From: JBNJFY01 sp051747265
GTDB taxonomy: Bacteria > Bacteroidota > Rhodothermia > Balneolales > Balneolaceae
Direction of reading: 5' to 3'
Assembly: GCA_051747265.1 (NCBI GenBank)
Contig: JBNJFY010000004.1
Coordinates: 62,001-126,000, forward strand
Length of the DNA: 64,000 bases
Shown: positions 43,878 through 52,640 of the stretch, piece by piece
How the letters are laid out: each line of letters opens with the position of its first letter
Numbering within the stretch: position 1 is the first letter of the stretch
Program-made: the position numbers and the translations under genes
Notes under the pieces: model-generated
What the model saw: the letters and a program-made list of their open reading frames with translations, nothing else
What the model was told of the DNA's origin: nothing
The model's database searches: none

Positions 43878-45080
43878 ATGAAATATCCCTCATACCTGGA
43901 ACTGAATAAATCCGCGTTGCGGAATAACTTACGGTATATTCGAGATTTAGTGGGGGAGGACGTTCGGTATTGCTCAGTTATTAAAGGGAATGCCTATGGT
44001 CATGGTATTAAACAATTTACGCCACTAGCTGAGGAATGCGGGGTACGGCAGTTCGGAGTGTATAGCACCGATGAAGCGGTTAAAACTCAGCAGGCAATTA
44101 CGGAACCGGACAGCCGGATCATGATTATGGGCTATATCCATAATGATGACTTGGAGTGGGCCATCACCAATGAGATTTCGTTTTATATTTTTGAGCTGGA
44201 TCGGCTCCGGGCGGCCATTCAAGCGGCCAAACGGGTGGGTAAGAAGGCGCAGATCCATCTACAAGTGGAAACCGGTATGAACCGGACCGGCCTTACCGAA
44301 GATCAAGCTCATGACGCCATTCAAATGATTAAGGAGCATGATGATCACATCCGGGTGCAGGGTATCTGTACTCATTACGCCGGGGCGGAAAGTGTGAGTA
44401 ATCATGTGCGGGTAACCAAACAGATTGAAGAATTTGATCGGGCTAAAGCCTATTTCCAGGATCAGGGCATTATTCCGGATTACTACCACACCGCTTGTTC
44501 GGCCGCCGTGTTCAATTACCCGCAAACTCACATGGATATGGTGCGGGTGGGTATCGCCCAATATGGGTTTTGGCCCAATCGGGAAACGTATATGAACTAC
44601 GTAAAAAACAGTCCGCACAGGCGCTTTGAGGATCCCCTAAAACGGGTAATTAGCTGGAAGAGCCGAGTGATGAGCACCAAGGATGTGGAGGCCGGTGAAT
44701 TTGTAGGATACGGCAACATGTATCTGACCAACCGGGATCAACGGTTGGCTACTATTCCCATGGGCTACACACATGGCTATGGTCGGAATCTGACCAATCG
44801 GGGAATGGTATTAGTACGCGGCGAACGCGCTCCGGTAGCTGGATTTGTGAACATGAATATGATCATTATTGATGTCACCGATATTCCGGGTGTAGAAAAA
44901 GGAGACGAAGTGGTGATTATCGGATTTCAAGGGGATAATGAGATTACCGTAGCCTCCTTTAGCGAGATGAGCGATTTTCTGAATTACGAAGTACTCACCC
45001 GGATCCCTGAGGATCTGCCCCGTTTTGTGGTGAAGGAAGTTTCCGAGCAAGAGATCAAACCTCAAAAAGCCGCATCGTGA
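43878..45080 (+). CDS. alr: Alanine racemase
   Basis: A 400-aa fold-type III PLP enzyme making D-alanine for peptidoglycan. The PLP lysine is K36 in CSVIKGNAYGHG. Other marks are QVETGMNRTGL, VRVGIAQYGFWP, and the C-terminal catalytic region MGYTHGYGRNLTNRG with GEFVGYGNMYLT. It overlaps crcB by 4 bp (GTG inside the stop region), so translation is probably coupled. The classic G-Y-A-D-G near the catalytic Tyr is G-Y-T-H-G here, a departure that may mean a broader amino-acid racemase. The assignment to Alr family is firm, the strict alanine preference less so. Confidence 0.85.
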   Translation: MKYPSYLELNKSALRNNLRYIRDLVGEDVRYCSVIKGNAYGHGIKQFTPLAEECGVRQFGVYSTDEAVKTQQAITEPDSRIMIMGYIHNDDLEWAITNEISFYIFELDRLRAAIQAAKRVGKKAQIHLQVETGMNRTGLTEDQAHDAIQMIKEHDDHIRVQGICTHYAGAESVSNHVRVTKQIEEFDRAKAYFQDQGIIPDYYHTACSAAVFNYPQTHMDMVRVGIAQYGFWPNRETYMNYVKNSPHRRFEDPLKRVISWKSRVMSTKDVEAGEFVGYGNMYLTNRDQRLATIPMGYTHGYGRNLTNRGMVLVRGERAPVAGFVNMNMIIIDVTDIPGVEKGDEVVIIGFQGDNEITVASFSEMSDFLNYEVLTRIPEDLPRFVVKEVSEQEIKPQKAAS

Positions 45081-45454
45081 ACAATCTCCTCTACGTCGCT
45101 TTGGGTGGAGCCATGGGAGCGGTAGCGCGCTATCTGATTGGTGTTTGGCTGTATCAACCCGAGCCGGTCTTGCCTTGGGGTACACTCTCCGCTAACTTGC
45201 TGGGCTGTTTGCTTATTGGCGCAGGATATCACTTTGTAAATATTGAAGCTTGGTCGCCCCACCTGCAACTGGCCGTGATGACCGGATTTATCGGGGCATT
45301 CACCACCTTTTCCACCTTCAGCTTGGAAACACTCATGTTGCTCGAACACGGCAAAGCGCTACTGGCCCTGATCTATGTGGGAATAAGCGTGATTGCCGGA
45401 TTATCTTTGGTTTGGTTGGGGCACTGGTTGATAGGAAAGATTCTGGGCGCCTAA
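45077..45454 (+). CDS. crcB: Fluoride channel CrcB/Fluc
   Basis: A 125-aa four-span membrane protein starting at GTG. Motifs: LGGAMGAVARYLIG (~9-22), PWGTLSANLLGCLLIG (~33-48) and GFIGAFTTFSTFSLET (~70-85), which contains the Phe and Thr/Ser residues of the fluoride pore. It exports toxic F- as a dual-topology dimer. No fluoride riboswitch is visible, since it overlaps alr by 4 bp and is expressed with it. A single copy means a homodimer. It is convergent with, and 1 bp from, the DUF2207 gene. Confidence 0.92.
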   Translation: MNNLLYVALGGAMGAVARYLIGVWLYQPEPVLPWGTLSANLLGCLLIGAGYHFVNIEAWSPHLQLAVMTGFIGAFTTFSTFSLETLMLLEHGKALLALIYVGISVIAGLSLVWLGHWLIGKILGA

Positions 45455-45455
45455 G

Positions 45456-47183
45456 CTACCCAACGCCACCGCCTCCACCCCCGCCAGCGGCTCCGGCTGA
45501 AGCTCCACCGGTTCCGGCGACCGAGCTGGTAGCCACGCTGGTTAAACTGGTTACACTACTGGCTACATTCGCGGCACTCGTCAAGTTAGCCGTATTAATG
45601 ATTAACCAAGTGCTCATCAGAGCTGACATATCCAACTCTTGGATCAGTTTTTCCATTTTGCCTTTGGATAGGGAAAAAGCCACGGCAAAGACAAAGTGAA
45701 GTGAGTCTGGAATTTCAAGGCCATCCGCTAGTTTTCCTTCATGGAGCATTTTTTGGTATGCTTTTAGCCGTTTGTAGAGCCGTCGTCCCTTTTCCGAACG
45801 ATGTGCGATACTGATGGAGGCGAGGAATGCCATGGTGGGAATGAATCCAGCCAATAGACCCCAGGGGCCAGCCCAGAAGGTGGTTGCGAATCCTAAGAGG
45901 GCTAAGATCCCTTCAATAGTCATGGCGTAGATGCGTCCCTGTTTGCTGTGCTCATCAAACCACCGATACGACGCGATATCCCGTTTCAGGGTTTTCTTCC
46001 ATTGCGGGGTAAAGTCGGTTATTCCAATGCCTGTACTAGAGAACAACTTTTTTAATCGATGGATCCCCTGATCCAGCTGTTTGCAAACATAATCAAACAG
46101 TTCTAGTTCATGGGGTTTCAACTCGTCCGGAGGTGGAGTTTGGTCGGTGCGATGTACGGTAAATACCTCCTCCTCTAGCCAGCTGGTTTGCTCTAGTTCT
46201 TCAATCGTGAAGAATCCGCGACGAGCCAGATCGAAGAGCGTGGCGATGAGCATGGTGTTGGTAAGACCGTTCTGCATCAAATAGGTAGCTTCGGCGGGCG
46301 TATATTTGGTGGTTAACTCCTTGACATTCACGGCCGGTTCGGGCGAGATTTTGGGGCGTACCCCATAACGGCGATACATCCACACAAAGATTATCAGGCT
46401 AGCCGTTACGATGATAATGCCCACACCGATGGCAATTTTCCCATAGTAGGCTTGCGTAGCGGCCTCTTGTTCTCGTTGCAGCTCTTGTCGTTCGGCCATT
46501 TCCAGTGAAAACTGAGGATCGTTGATGGAAGCTTCGGGAACCAATCCCTTGGGAAATACCGTGCGCAAGGTCAGATTTTCATGTTCGCTGACTCCAGCTG
46601 TGGTAAATCGTACGCCATTTTGAATGGGCATTCGGTCTAATTGGGGGACGGTAGATCGTACCCAGGTGCGTAATTCTGATCGAACCGGTTGTTCGAAGCC
46701 CACGTTGACGGTTACATTTCGGCTATCCATATTCCAGCTTTTGCCGATGAATGTATGCGTCAATTCTGCCCATTCGGGGCCGATCACCAATTTTCCTTTC
46801 AAACGGTAGCTGATGGTGAACGTACGTTGTTCATTCTGCGCTTGGTAGTACCAGGTTACCTTGGTTTTATCTGTGTCTTGTTGGATCCGGTAGCTTCCGG
46901 GTTGTTGGGATTCCGTAAACTGATAAGGCCCGGAAGTATCAGATACGCGAATATCAGTGATGCTATCCACCCGAGCCTTAAGTAGATCTCGATAAGCATA
47001 ACTGAAGGAGCCATCGAATTGGTAGGTTCGGGACTCCATCATGCGTACATCGCCGTTAGACAACACCGTGGCGTCGATTTTAACCTCAATAAGCTGAGCG
47101 TTTTTCCCATGAGCGGTGGCTGTTCCCAGCAGCATTAAGGTGGTCAGCAGGTATAATTTCAGGTAGACGAAAAAACGTTGCAT
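45456..47183 (-). CDS. DUF2207-family membrane protein
   Basis: About 575 aa from the ATG at 47183; the longer frame adds 11 residues before the signal sequence. A signal peptide is followed by a DUF2207 extracellular domain (~25-240; SYRLKGKLVIGPEWAELTH is one mark). Then come a transmembrane span near 250-275, a cytoplasmic domain, and a hydrophobic pair around 420-460. The tail is Gly-rich (GAAGGGGGGGVG), as is common in the family. The function of DUF2207 proteins is not known. It has a long spacer upstream and is convergent with crcB. Confidence 0.82.
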   Translation of the reverse strand: MQRFFVYLKLYLLTTLMLLGTATAHGKNAQLIEVKIDATVLSNGDVRMMESRTYQFDGSFSYAYRDLLKARVDSITDIRVSDTSGPYQFTESQQPGSYRIQQDTDKTKVTWYYQAQNEQRTFTISYRLKGKLVIGPEWAELTHTFIGKSWNMDSRNVTVNVGFEQPVRSELRTWVRSTVPQLDRMPIQNGVRFTTAGVSEHENLTLRTVFPKGLVPEASINDPQFSLEMAERQELQREQEAATQAYYGKIAIGVGIIIVTASLIIFVWMYRRYGVRPKISPEPAVNVKELTTKYTPAEATYLMQNGLTNTMLIATLFDLARRGFFTIEELEQTSWLEEEVFTVHRTDQTPPPDELKPHELELFDYVCKQLDQGIHRLKKLFSSTGIGITDFTPQWKKTLKRDIASYRWFDEHSKQGRIYAMTIEGILALLGFATTFWAGPWGLLAGFIPTMAFLASISIAHRSEKGRRLYKRLKAYQKMLHEGKLADGLEIPDSLHFVFAVAFSLSKGKMEKLIQELDMSALMSTWLIINTANLTSAANVASSVTSLTSVATSSVAGTGGASAGAAGGGGGGGVG

Positions 47184-47296
47184 AAATTTCGTTTTTATGA
47201 TGACAACCGTGATCAATTGTTGTTTCTTATAAGGCTGTCGCCTCGATTAGTTACGATATTACCAAGAGCTGATTTCTAAAAACCTTCACTGGATGT

Positions 47297-48229
47297 ATGA
47301 ATATTACCCCACAAGATATTGAATTGATTTTACAAGATGCCTATCAGGCCTCCCTGGTTAATAAAGATGGCGAACCGGCCCAGTATATTCCCGAATTGGC
47401 CAAAGCGGATCCGGAAGTGACCGCCGCGGCCATTTGGCACAAGGAGGGATGGTGCTATTCGGTGGGGGATAGTCAGCGGAGAAGCACCTTACAGAGTGTG
47501 GCCAAGGTGGTGTTGCTCACCGGTTTGATAGAGGAATACGGGGTGGACCAAGTATTTGAATGGATCGGGACGGAGCCCTCGGGGTTGTCGTTTTCTTCGC
47601 TGACCCAGTTGGATACCTACGGCCCGCGGCCGGCCAATCCGTTGGTTAATGCCGGGGCGATCGCCTTGTGTAGCCGGATTCCAGGGGATGAGGAAGCGCA
47701 AAATGAGTGGCTGCATCATTGGATGACCCAACTGATCGGTTCTCATGTGCGCATCAATGAAACGGTTCGGCGCTCGGAGGCGGATACGGCGCATCGAAAT
47801 CGGGCCTTGGCGCATTTGATGAAGAGCAGTGATATTTTAAAGGGGGATGTGGATCGTGCGTTATTGCTTTATTTTACTTTGTGTGCGTATGAAGATACCG
47901 TTGAACATATCGCACGATTGCCTTTAATACTGGCTAATGGCGGACGGGATGAGCGAGGGGTACAGGTTTTGAATCCGGATACGGTGAAGAGTGTGGTTGC
48001 TATTATGACTACCTCAGGTTTATATAATGAATCGGGAAGCCATTTGCTGCGTACTGGTTTACCGGCTAAAAGTGGGGTTAGTGGGTTGATCATTGCTTCG
48101 GCTATCGGTCACGCGGGGGTTGCGGTGTTTAATCCACGGATTAACGACAAGGGGGGAAGTATACGCGGACATTTGATGTTGGCAGAAATATCCAGACGAA
48201 CAGGGTGGCATTTTGGATTGCCTGAATGA
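47297..48229 (+). CDS. glsA: Glutaminase A
   Basis: A 310-aa serine-dependent beta-lactamase-like glutaminase. The catalytic pair SxxK is S67-V-A-K70 in LQSVAKVVLL. Further motifs are NPLVNAGAIALCSRI (~113-127) and the C-terminal AKSGVSGLIIAS, which places the glutamate-binding Ser near the active site. It converts glutamine to glutamate and ammonia, giving glutamate as nitrogen or osmolyte. The length is typical. It is followed after 28 bp by a DksA-like gene on the same strand. Confidence 0.93.
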   Translation: MNITPQDIELILQDAYQASLVNKDGEPAQYIPELAKADPEVTAAAIWHKEGWCYSVGDSQRRSTLQSVAKVVLLTGLIEEYGVDQVFEWIGTEPSGLSFSSLTQLDTYGPRPANPLVNAGAIALCSRIPGDEEAQNEWLHHWMTQLIGSHVRINETVRRSEADTAHRNRALAHLMKSSDILKGDVDRALLLYFTLCAYEDTVEHIARLPLILANGGRDERGVQVLNPDTVKSVVAIMTTSGLYNESGSHLLRTGLPAKSGVSGLIIASAIGHAGVAVFNPRINDKGGSIRGHLMLAEISRRTGWHFGLPE

Positions 48230-48257
48230 ATAAATTATGAATAAACTATTTTGAGAT

Positions 48258-48590
48258 ATGACAGATGATCAGAGAGTTCAACTTAAAGAACTGATTGATA
48301 GCTCTATTCAGGAAGTTGAAGAGGAGATTGAGCAGCTAAAGGAGCTGACCAAGCCTATTGCCCCGGATAATGCTTATGGGCGGGTGTCACGGATGGATGC
48401 TATCAATAATAAAACCATCAATGAGGCTTCGTTGCGGGAGAATAAGAAGAAGCTTCAGAAGTTGGAGCGGGCGCAGCGTCGGATCCGGGAGGATGAGGAT
48501 TTTGGGAACTGTGCCAAATGTGGGGAGGAGATTCCTTTCGGTCGTTTGGAGTTTATGCCTTGGACTACGAAATGTGTGAAATGCGCGTGA
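48258..48590 (+). CDS. DksA/TraR-family C4 zinc-finger protein
   Basis: A 110-aa protein with an N-terminal coiled coil (about residues 1-80, rich in Glu and Lys) and a C-terminal zinc finger: C85 and C88 in NCAKCGEE, C106 and C109 in TKCVKCA. DksA-type proteins enter the RNA polymerase secondary channel and tune transcription, often with ppGpp. The tip residues of classical DksA (two Asp) are not evident, so activity may differ. It follows glsA by 28 bp. A cluster of palindromic repeats begins 68 bp after its stop. Confidence 0.8.
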   Translation: MTDDQRVQLKELIDSSIQEVEEEIEQLKELTKPIAPDNAYGRVSRMDAINNKTINEASLRENKKKLQKLERAQRRIREDEDFGNCAKCGEEIPFGRLEFMPWTTKCVKCA

Positions 48591-48657
48591 GGGGTGTCTT
48601 CTGGGTTCTGATTTTGTTTAATCTTATCGCTAGGGCTTGAATTGATTGCCGGTAATG

Positions 48658-49365
48658 GTTCAACCCCGTCGGGGTTGTGTATTTATCGCCCCTTTGGGGC
48701 TATTCATGTTGGATCCCTTCGGGATCCGTTAAGGCAAGCTAGGTTTCTCCTCTTGATGTTTATACATAAATTCATGCCCACAGATGAGGCGTTCATCAAT
48801 CATGATTACTACGTGGACGGCAATCCGGTTCAGAAAAGGCCCGATCCCAATATCCCTGATAATGTGAGATGAGTAACATTCCGGAAATGATTGAACGGGG
48901 TATGACTATTCGGATTGGATACCATTGGGCTTGTAATTTATCGCCCCATTGGGGCCATTTATGTTGGATCTCTTCGGGATCCGATAAGGCATGGTAGGTT
49001 CCCTGAAGAAATAGATGATCCATTCAGCAGTCAAGATTATTACATTACATGGCAAGTAACCGGATCCTGAAAGGATCCAACATAAATAGCCCCGAGAAAA
49101 CGGGGCGTATAGCAACCCTGAAGGGGTTGAACATAGCGGCATCGAAGATTGGCAAAATAATGTAGCGGGTTAATTTGATTTGATGGCGTGGGTATCAGTC
49201 AAGGCTAGTAAGGTGCCCCATCGTCTTACCATTCAAGGCATTCTGGCAATAGATGGTCCATTCAGCAGTCAAGATTATTACACGGCAAGTAACCGGATCC
49301 CGAAGGGGATCCAACCCGAATAGCCCCGGTGAAACGGGGCGATCGCAACCCTGAAAGGGTTGAAC
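48658..49365. repeat. Four copies of a three-hairpin repeat module (REP-like)
   Basis: Two plus-oriented copies (48658-48745 and ~48925-49010, the latter with a degenerate first hairpin) and two inverted copies (49011-49135 and 49252-49365). Each module has three GC hairpins: CAACCCC/GGGGTTG, GCCCC/GGGGC and GGATCC/GGATCC palindromes in fixed order. The inverted copies carry a shared flank (CATTCAGCAGTCAAGATTAT). Such cassettes recur in Bacteroidota intergenes; a TnpA-REP/RAYT gene is not in the window. This fills the 873-bp gap between dksA-like and nfeD. Confidence 0.8.
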
Positions 49366-49463
49366 ATGTTCGGGGTTGATGGATGCAGATTTCCACTAGT
49401 TTTTTTGTGTTCTAATTGCTATCTCTGAACTGTAAGATTCTTTAATCGTCGGGATTATTTACT

Positions 49464-49967
49464 ATGGATGGTGAACTGATTACATGGATATTTCTAATTG
49501 GAGGGCTCATTCTGATGCTCCTGGAAATGGTGTTACCCGGAGGGGTGGCGTTTTTCCTGGGGCTCAGTGGAGCATTGGTCGGGGGAATGCGATATCTGGG
49601 ATTCCTAGAAGATCCGATCACCGCAACCGGAGTGTGGCTGGGGCTCTCCATGGTGATGACCATCGCCATTCGACCATTCATCGGAAAATACTTTAAAGGG
49701 GAAACCTCGTACAAACACGCCGATGAAGATTATGAGGCCATGGACGAAGTGGTGGAAGTCCTGGAGGAGGTCAATGAATTCGACAACAGCGGTCGGATCC
49801 GCTACCAAGGCATTTCTTGGCAAGCACAGAGTCTGGAAGGGACCTTACCCGCCGGATCGCGTGCAGTCATTAAATACCGGCAAAATACCACGTGGATCGT
49901 GGAGCCTTCCGACGATTTAAGCGCCGGACCAGAATTAGATCAAATCGAAGCACCCAAAGACAACTAA
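49464..49967 (+). CDS. NfeD-like membrane protein
   Basis: A 167-aa protein with about three hydrophobic spans (~8-28, ~30-50 and ~52-72; for example FLIGGLILMLLEMVLPGGVAF, of which LEMVLPGG is a family mark). A soluble C-terminal OB-fold domain (~105-155) contains GRIRYQGISWQAQS and TWIVEPSD. NfeD proteins are encoded with SPFH/stomatin-like proteins and are thought to organise membrane microdomains. It starts a three-gene unit and its stop lies 2 bp before the first slipin gene. Confidence 0.88.
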   Translation: MDGELITWIFLIGGLILMLLEMVLPGGVAFFLGLSGALVGGMRYLGFLEDPITATGVWLGLSMVMTIAIRPFIGKYFKGETSYKHADEDYEAMDEVVEVLEEVNEFDNSGRIRYQGISWQAQSLEGTLPAGSRAVIKYRQNTTWIVEPSDDLSAGPELDQIEAPKDN

Positions 49968-49969
49968 TT

Positions 49970-50917
49970 ATGTGGACCTATATTCTCATCGGGGTGTTGA
50001 TCACCTACGTGATCGTAACCCGTCTGTTTATCATTGTGGAAATGCGCGAGGAAGTAATCCAGGAGCGTCTGGGGAAATACAAAAAAACGCTTAAACCGGG
50101 ATTTCATTTTCTAATTCCCTTTGTGGATCGGCCCGCTTACCGGCAGGAGATGCGTGAGCAGGTGCTGGATGTACCCAGTCAGACCTGCATCACCAAGGAT
50201 AACATCGAGGTGGCCGTGGATGGGCTGGTCTATCTGAAAGTGATGGACTCCCACAAAGCCAGCTACGGGATCTCCGATTACAAAGCAGCAGCCATCAACC
50301 TGGCACAGACCACCATGCGGAGCGAGATCGGGAAAATTACGCTGGACGACACCTTTTCCGAACGGGAGATGATGAACGAAAACATCGTGCGGGAAATCGA
50401 TAAAGCCGCCGATCCCTGGGGCATTAAAGTGATGCGCTACGAGATCAAGAATATTCGACCCTCGGATGAGATCGTGGATACCATGGAGAAACAGATGGAA
50501 GCCGAGCGCGAGAAGCGGGCCGAAATCGTACACTCCGAAGGATATCGCGAAGCCAAGATTAACGAGTCGCAAGGGGAGCAGCAGAGTCAAGTATTGATTT
50601 CTGAAGCACAGCGCCAAAAACGCATTAACGAGGCCAAAGGACGCGCCAAGGAAATAGAGCTGGTGGCCCGAGCATCCGCCAAAGGAATACGCCGGGTGGC
50701 TCAGGCCATTGAGAAACCGGGCGGCGATCTGGCCGTAAAAACCAAGCTGGTGCAGCAGTATATCGATCAGTTTGGCAAGATTCTGAAGAAAACCAATGTA
50801 TCTGTACTACCCACCGAAACCGCCAATTTAAAAACCTTTTTCGAAGGCGTCGGCGAAGTCAGCCACAAAGGGTTGAATTTAAATCCATCATCCGCGAAAC
50901 AACAAACGGAGGCCTAA
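49970..50917 (+). CDS. SPFH-domain stomatin-like (slipin) protein 1
   Basis: About 315 aa from the ATG at 49970, two bases after the nfeD stop. An ATG upstream at 49892 would overlap NfeD and is not used. The N-terminus has a membrane anchor (ILIGVLITYVIVTRLFIIVEM), followed by the SPFH core: ERLGKYKKTLKPGFHFLIPF, QTCITKDNIEVAVDGLVYL. A coiled-coil region EREKRAEIVHSEGYREAKI follows, with charged repeats. Slipins form membrane-bound rings with NfeD. It is about 40-50% like its neighbour by eye, so they are probably an ancient duplication. Confidence 0.9.
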   Translation: MWTYILIGVLITYVIVTRLFIIVEMREEVIQERLGKYKKTLKPGFHFLIPFVDRPAYRQEMREQVLDVPSQTCITKDNIEVAVDGLVYLKVMDSHKASYGISDYKAAAINLAQTTMRSEIGKITLDDTFSEREMMNENIVREIDKAADPWGIKVMRYEIKNIRPSDEIVDTMEKQMEAEREKRAEIVHSEGYREAKINESQGEQQSQVLISEAQRQKRINEAKGRAKEIELVARASAKGIRRVAQAIEKPGGDLAVKTKLVQQYIDQFGKILKKTNVSVLPTETANLKTFFEGVGEVSHKGLNLNPSSAKQQTEA

Positions 50918-50918
50918 T

Positions 50919-51842
50919 ATGAATGTATTGAATCTTGTCAGTCAGGGTATTCTTGGCCTGTTCAGCATCTATTTGACGTTCAAATTCATCAAGGCCATCC
51001 GGTTGGTGCCCAACCAGTACGCCTATATCGTGGAACGATTGGGCAACTACGAAAAAACATTGGGCCCCGGTTTTCACGCGCTTATTCCGTTCATCGATAA
51101 GGTGGTCTATAAGCAGGATCTGCGTGAGGAAACCATCGAGGTGGAGCCGCAGGAGTGTTTTACCGCTGATAATGTGAAGGTGGAAGTGGATGGGGTCATC
51201 TATATCAGTGTGATTGATCCGGTGAACGCCAGTTATGGAGTCACCAACTATCGTTACGCCGCCGTACAGCTGGCGCAGACCACCACGCGCTCGGTGATCG
51301 GAACCATCGATCTGGATCAAACCTTCGAAGAGCGGGCTATGATGAGCAAAGAGGTGGTTAAGGTGCTTAGTGAAATGGAAAAAGCCTGGGGTATCAAGGT
51401 GCACCGGTATGAGATCAAGAATATCGTCACGCCACGCACGGTGCAGAAAGCGATGGAGCGACAGATGACCGCCGAGCGGGATCGCCGCGCGGTGATTGCC
51501 AAATCCGAAGGGGTGAAGGAATCCAAGATCAACGACGCGGAAGGACGCAAGACTGAGATGATTAACATTTCGGAGGCTGAGATGCAGCGCCGCATTAACG
51601 AAGCCGAAGGTTGGGCCTCGGAAATTGAATCCATCGCCGAAGCGACGGCGGTCTCCATTGAGGAAATAGCCGACGCGCTCAGTCAACCCAACGGTAAAAA
51701 AGCCATGAAGTTGCAGCTCAAAGAGCGCTATCTGGATACCCTATCCGAGCTGGGTCGTGATGAAAATACCATTATCCTGCCTAAAGATATCACCAATTAC
51801 GACGCGCTGATTGAAGGGCTGTCGTTGAAGGATTTGGATTAG
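50919..51842 (+). CDS. SPFH-domain stomatin-like (slipin) protein 2
   Basis: A 307-aa paralogue of the preceding gene, starting 1 bp after its stop. It has the same layout: a hydrophobic N-terminal anchor (ILGLFSIYLTFKFIKAIRLV), the SPFH core ERLGNYEKTLGPGFHALIPF and QECFTADNVKVEVDGVIYI, and a C-terminal charged coiled coil. The two proteins probably form a hetero-oligomer with NfeD, as paired SPFH proteins do elsewhere. A very stable 13-bp hairpin begins 12 bp after its stop. Confidence 0.9.
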   Translation: MNVLNLVSQGILGLFSIYLTFKFIKAIRLVPNQYAYIVERLGNYEKTLGPGFHALIPFIDKVVYKQDLREETIEVEPQECFTADNVKVEVDGVIYISVIDPVNASYGVTNYRYAAVQLAQTTTRSVIGTIDLDQTFEERAMMSKEVVKVLSEMEKAWGIKVHRYEIKNIVTPRTVQKAMERQMTAERDRRAVIAKSEGVKESKINDAEGRKTEMINISEAEMQRRINEAEGWASEIESIAEATAVSIEEIADALSQPNGKKAMKLQLKERYLDTLSELGRDENTIILPKDITNYDALIEGLSLKDLD

Positions 51843-51853
51843 CATCGGGTGAA

Positions 51854-51883
51854 GCTAGGACGAGTGAGGGCACTCGTCCTAGC
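51854..51883. terminator. Perfect 13-bp hairpin after the slipin operon
   Basis: GCTAGGACGAGTG (51854-51866) pairs perfectly with CACTCGTCCTAGC (51871-51883) around AGGG. No U-tract follows, so it is either a non-classical terminator or an RNA-stability element. Its AGTGAGGGCACT apex also occurs in the hairpin at 23811-23834. Confidence 0.5.
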
Positions 51884-52057
51884 AGATATTAATGGGACGC
51901 TCGAATGTGACACTCCCAGGGTTCGGAGGTCACGATTGGAGGTCCGGGCTGATAGCGTAAAAAAATGGGCCTATGGAAGCCGGACCAAAGTAGTTTAACC
52001 GTAAGTTTCAATCATTCGTCAAGCTAATGTGGTCGATTAATACTTTGAAGCCGAATT

Positions 52058-52588
52058 TCAATATAGCACGCCGGATAAGGTGAACAGCACAGCAAAGAAT
52101 CCATTTATCATAATAATCTCCAATACGGAACTGCCGGGAAGTTCGCTCCAACCGGCCATAAGAGCGATGACGGTAATCAGGATATGAGCGAAGGCTAGTA
52201 CGAAAGTGGTGCGCGCCATACCTGCAATCTGTAGATTGGAAATGTAGATTCCCGCCAATCCAATAGCTATCACCGACCAGTAAATCAGGTTTACCTGTTC
52301 GTCTTCACTGCCGATAATGCCTACCGCCAAATTTGTCCAGATGAGGAAGAGTCCGCTGAATATGGCCAGACCGGTGGCCACGCGGTAGATGGTATTGGCA
52401 GTATGTCTGGAAATCAGCATATAGATGAGGCCGGTGCCCAGTAATAATCCACCGGCTACTACGAAATCAAAGAGCGTCCACCGCACCTCATCGGTGAATT
52501 GCATGGCGGTTAGGGGGATCAACAACAATATTGCGGTACCCAGAACGACTTTAAGGATGGATCGGGAAAGAGTCTGGCCTAGCCTCAT
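52058..52588 (-). CDS. Hypothetical membrane protein
   Basis: A 176-aa protein with about six hydrophobic spans (for example VVLGTAILLLIPLTAMQF, FVVAGGLLLGTGLIYMLI, and others after residue 70). I recognise no family. There is no signal peptide or cytoplasmic domain of note. An AAAGTACTTT palindrome lies at 52620-52629, about 32 bp upstream of its ATG. The same palindrome precedes the wHTH operon at 53766. It therefore probably belongs to the regulon of the neighbouring wHTH protein. Confidence 0.65.
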   Translation of the reverse strand: MRLGQTLSRSILKVVLGTAILLLIPLTAMQFTDEVRWTLFDFVVAGGLLLGTGLIYMLISRHTANTIYRVATGLAIFSGLFLIWTNLAVGIIGSEDEQVNLIYWSVIAIGLAGIYISNLQIAGMARTTFVLAFAHILITVIALMAGWSELPGSSVLEIIMINGFFAVLFTLSGVLY

Positions 52589-52619
52589 GATGATTTTCCG
52601 GATTAGTTTAGGAGGTAAG

Positions 52620-52629
52620 AAAGTACTTT
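52620..52629. promoter_or_regulatory. AAAGTACTTT palindrome, probable operator of the wHTH regulator
   Basis: A perfect 10-bp palindrome 32 bp upstream of the membrane gene at 52588. It is identical to the core of the palindrome at 53768-53779. Both lie directly before minus-strand genes flanking a winged-helix regulator. Confidence 0.6.
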
Positions 52630-52640
52630 GAATTTAAAAG

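Noticed and set aside
45040..45100. Fluoride riboswitch for crcB
   Set aside because: crcB overlaps alr by 4 bp, leaving no leader region for an aptamer.
48642..48872. 76-aa plus-strand frame
   Set aside because: Its first part is the repeat hairpin module; only its tail has a coding-like look, so I treat it as repeat flank.
48658..49365. CRISPR array
   Set aside because: Repeats are palindromic modules in mixed orientation with unequal spacing and no cas genes; not a CRISPR array.
49892..49969. Upstream start for the first slipin
   Set aside because: It would overlap nfeD by 76 bp and add a basic tail; the ATG at 49970 has the membrane anchor directly behind it.
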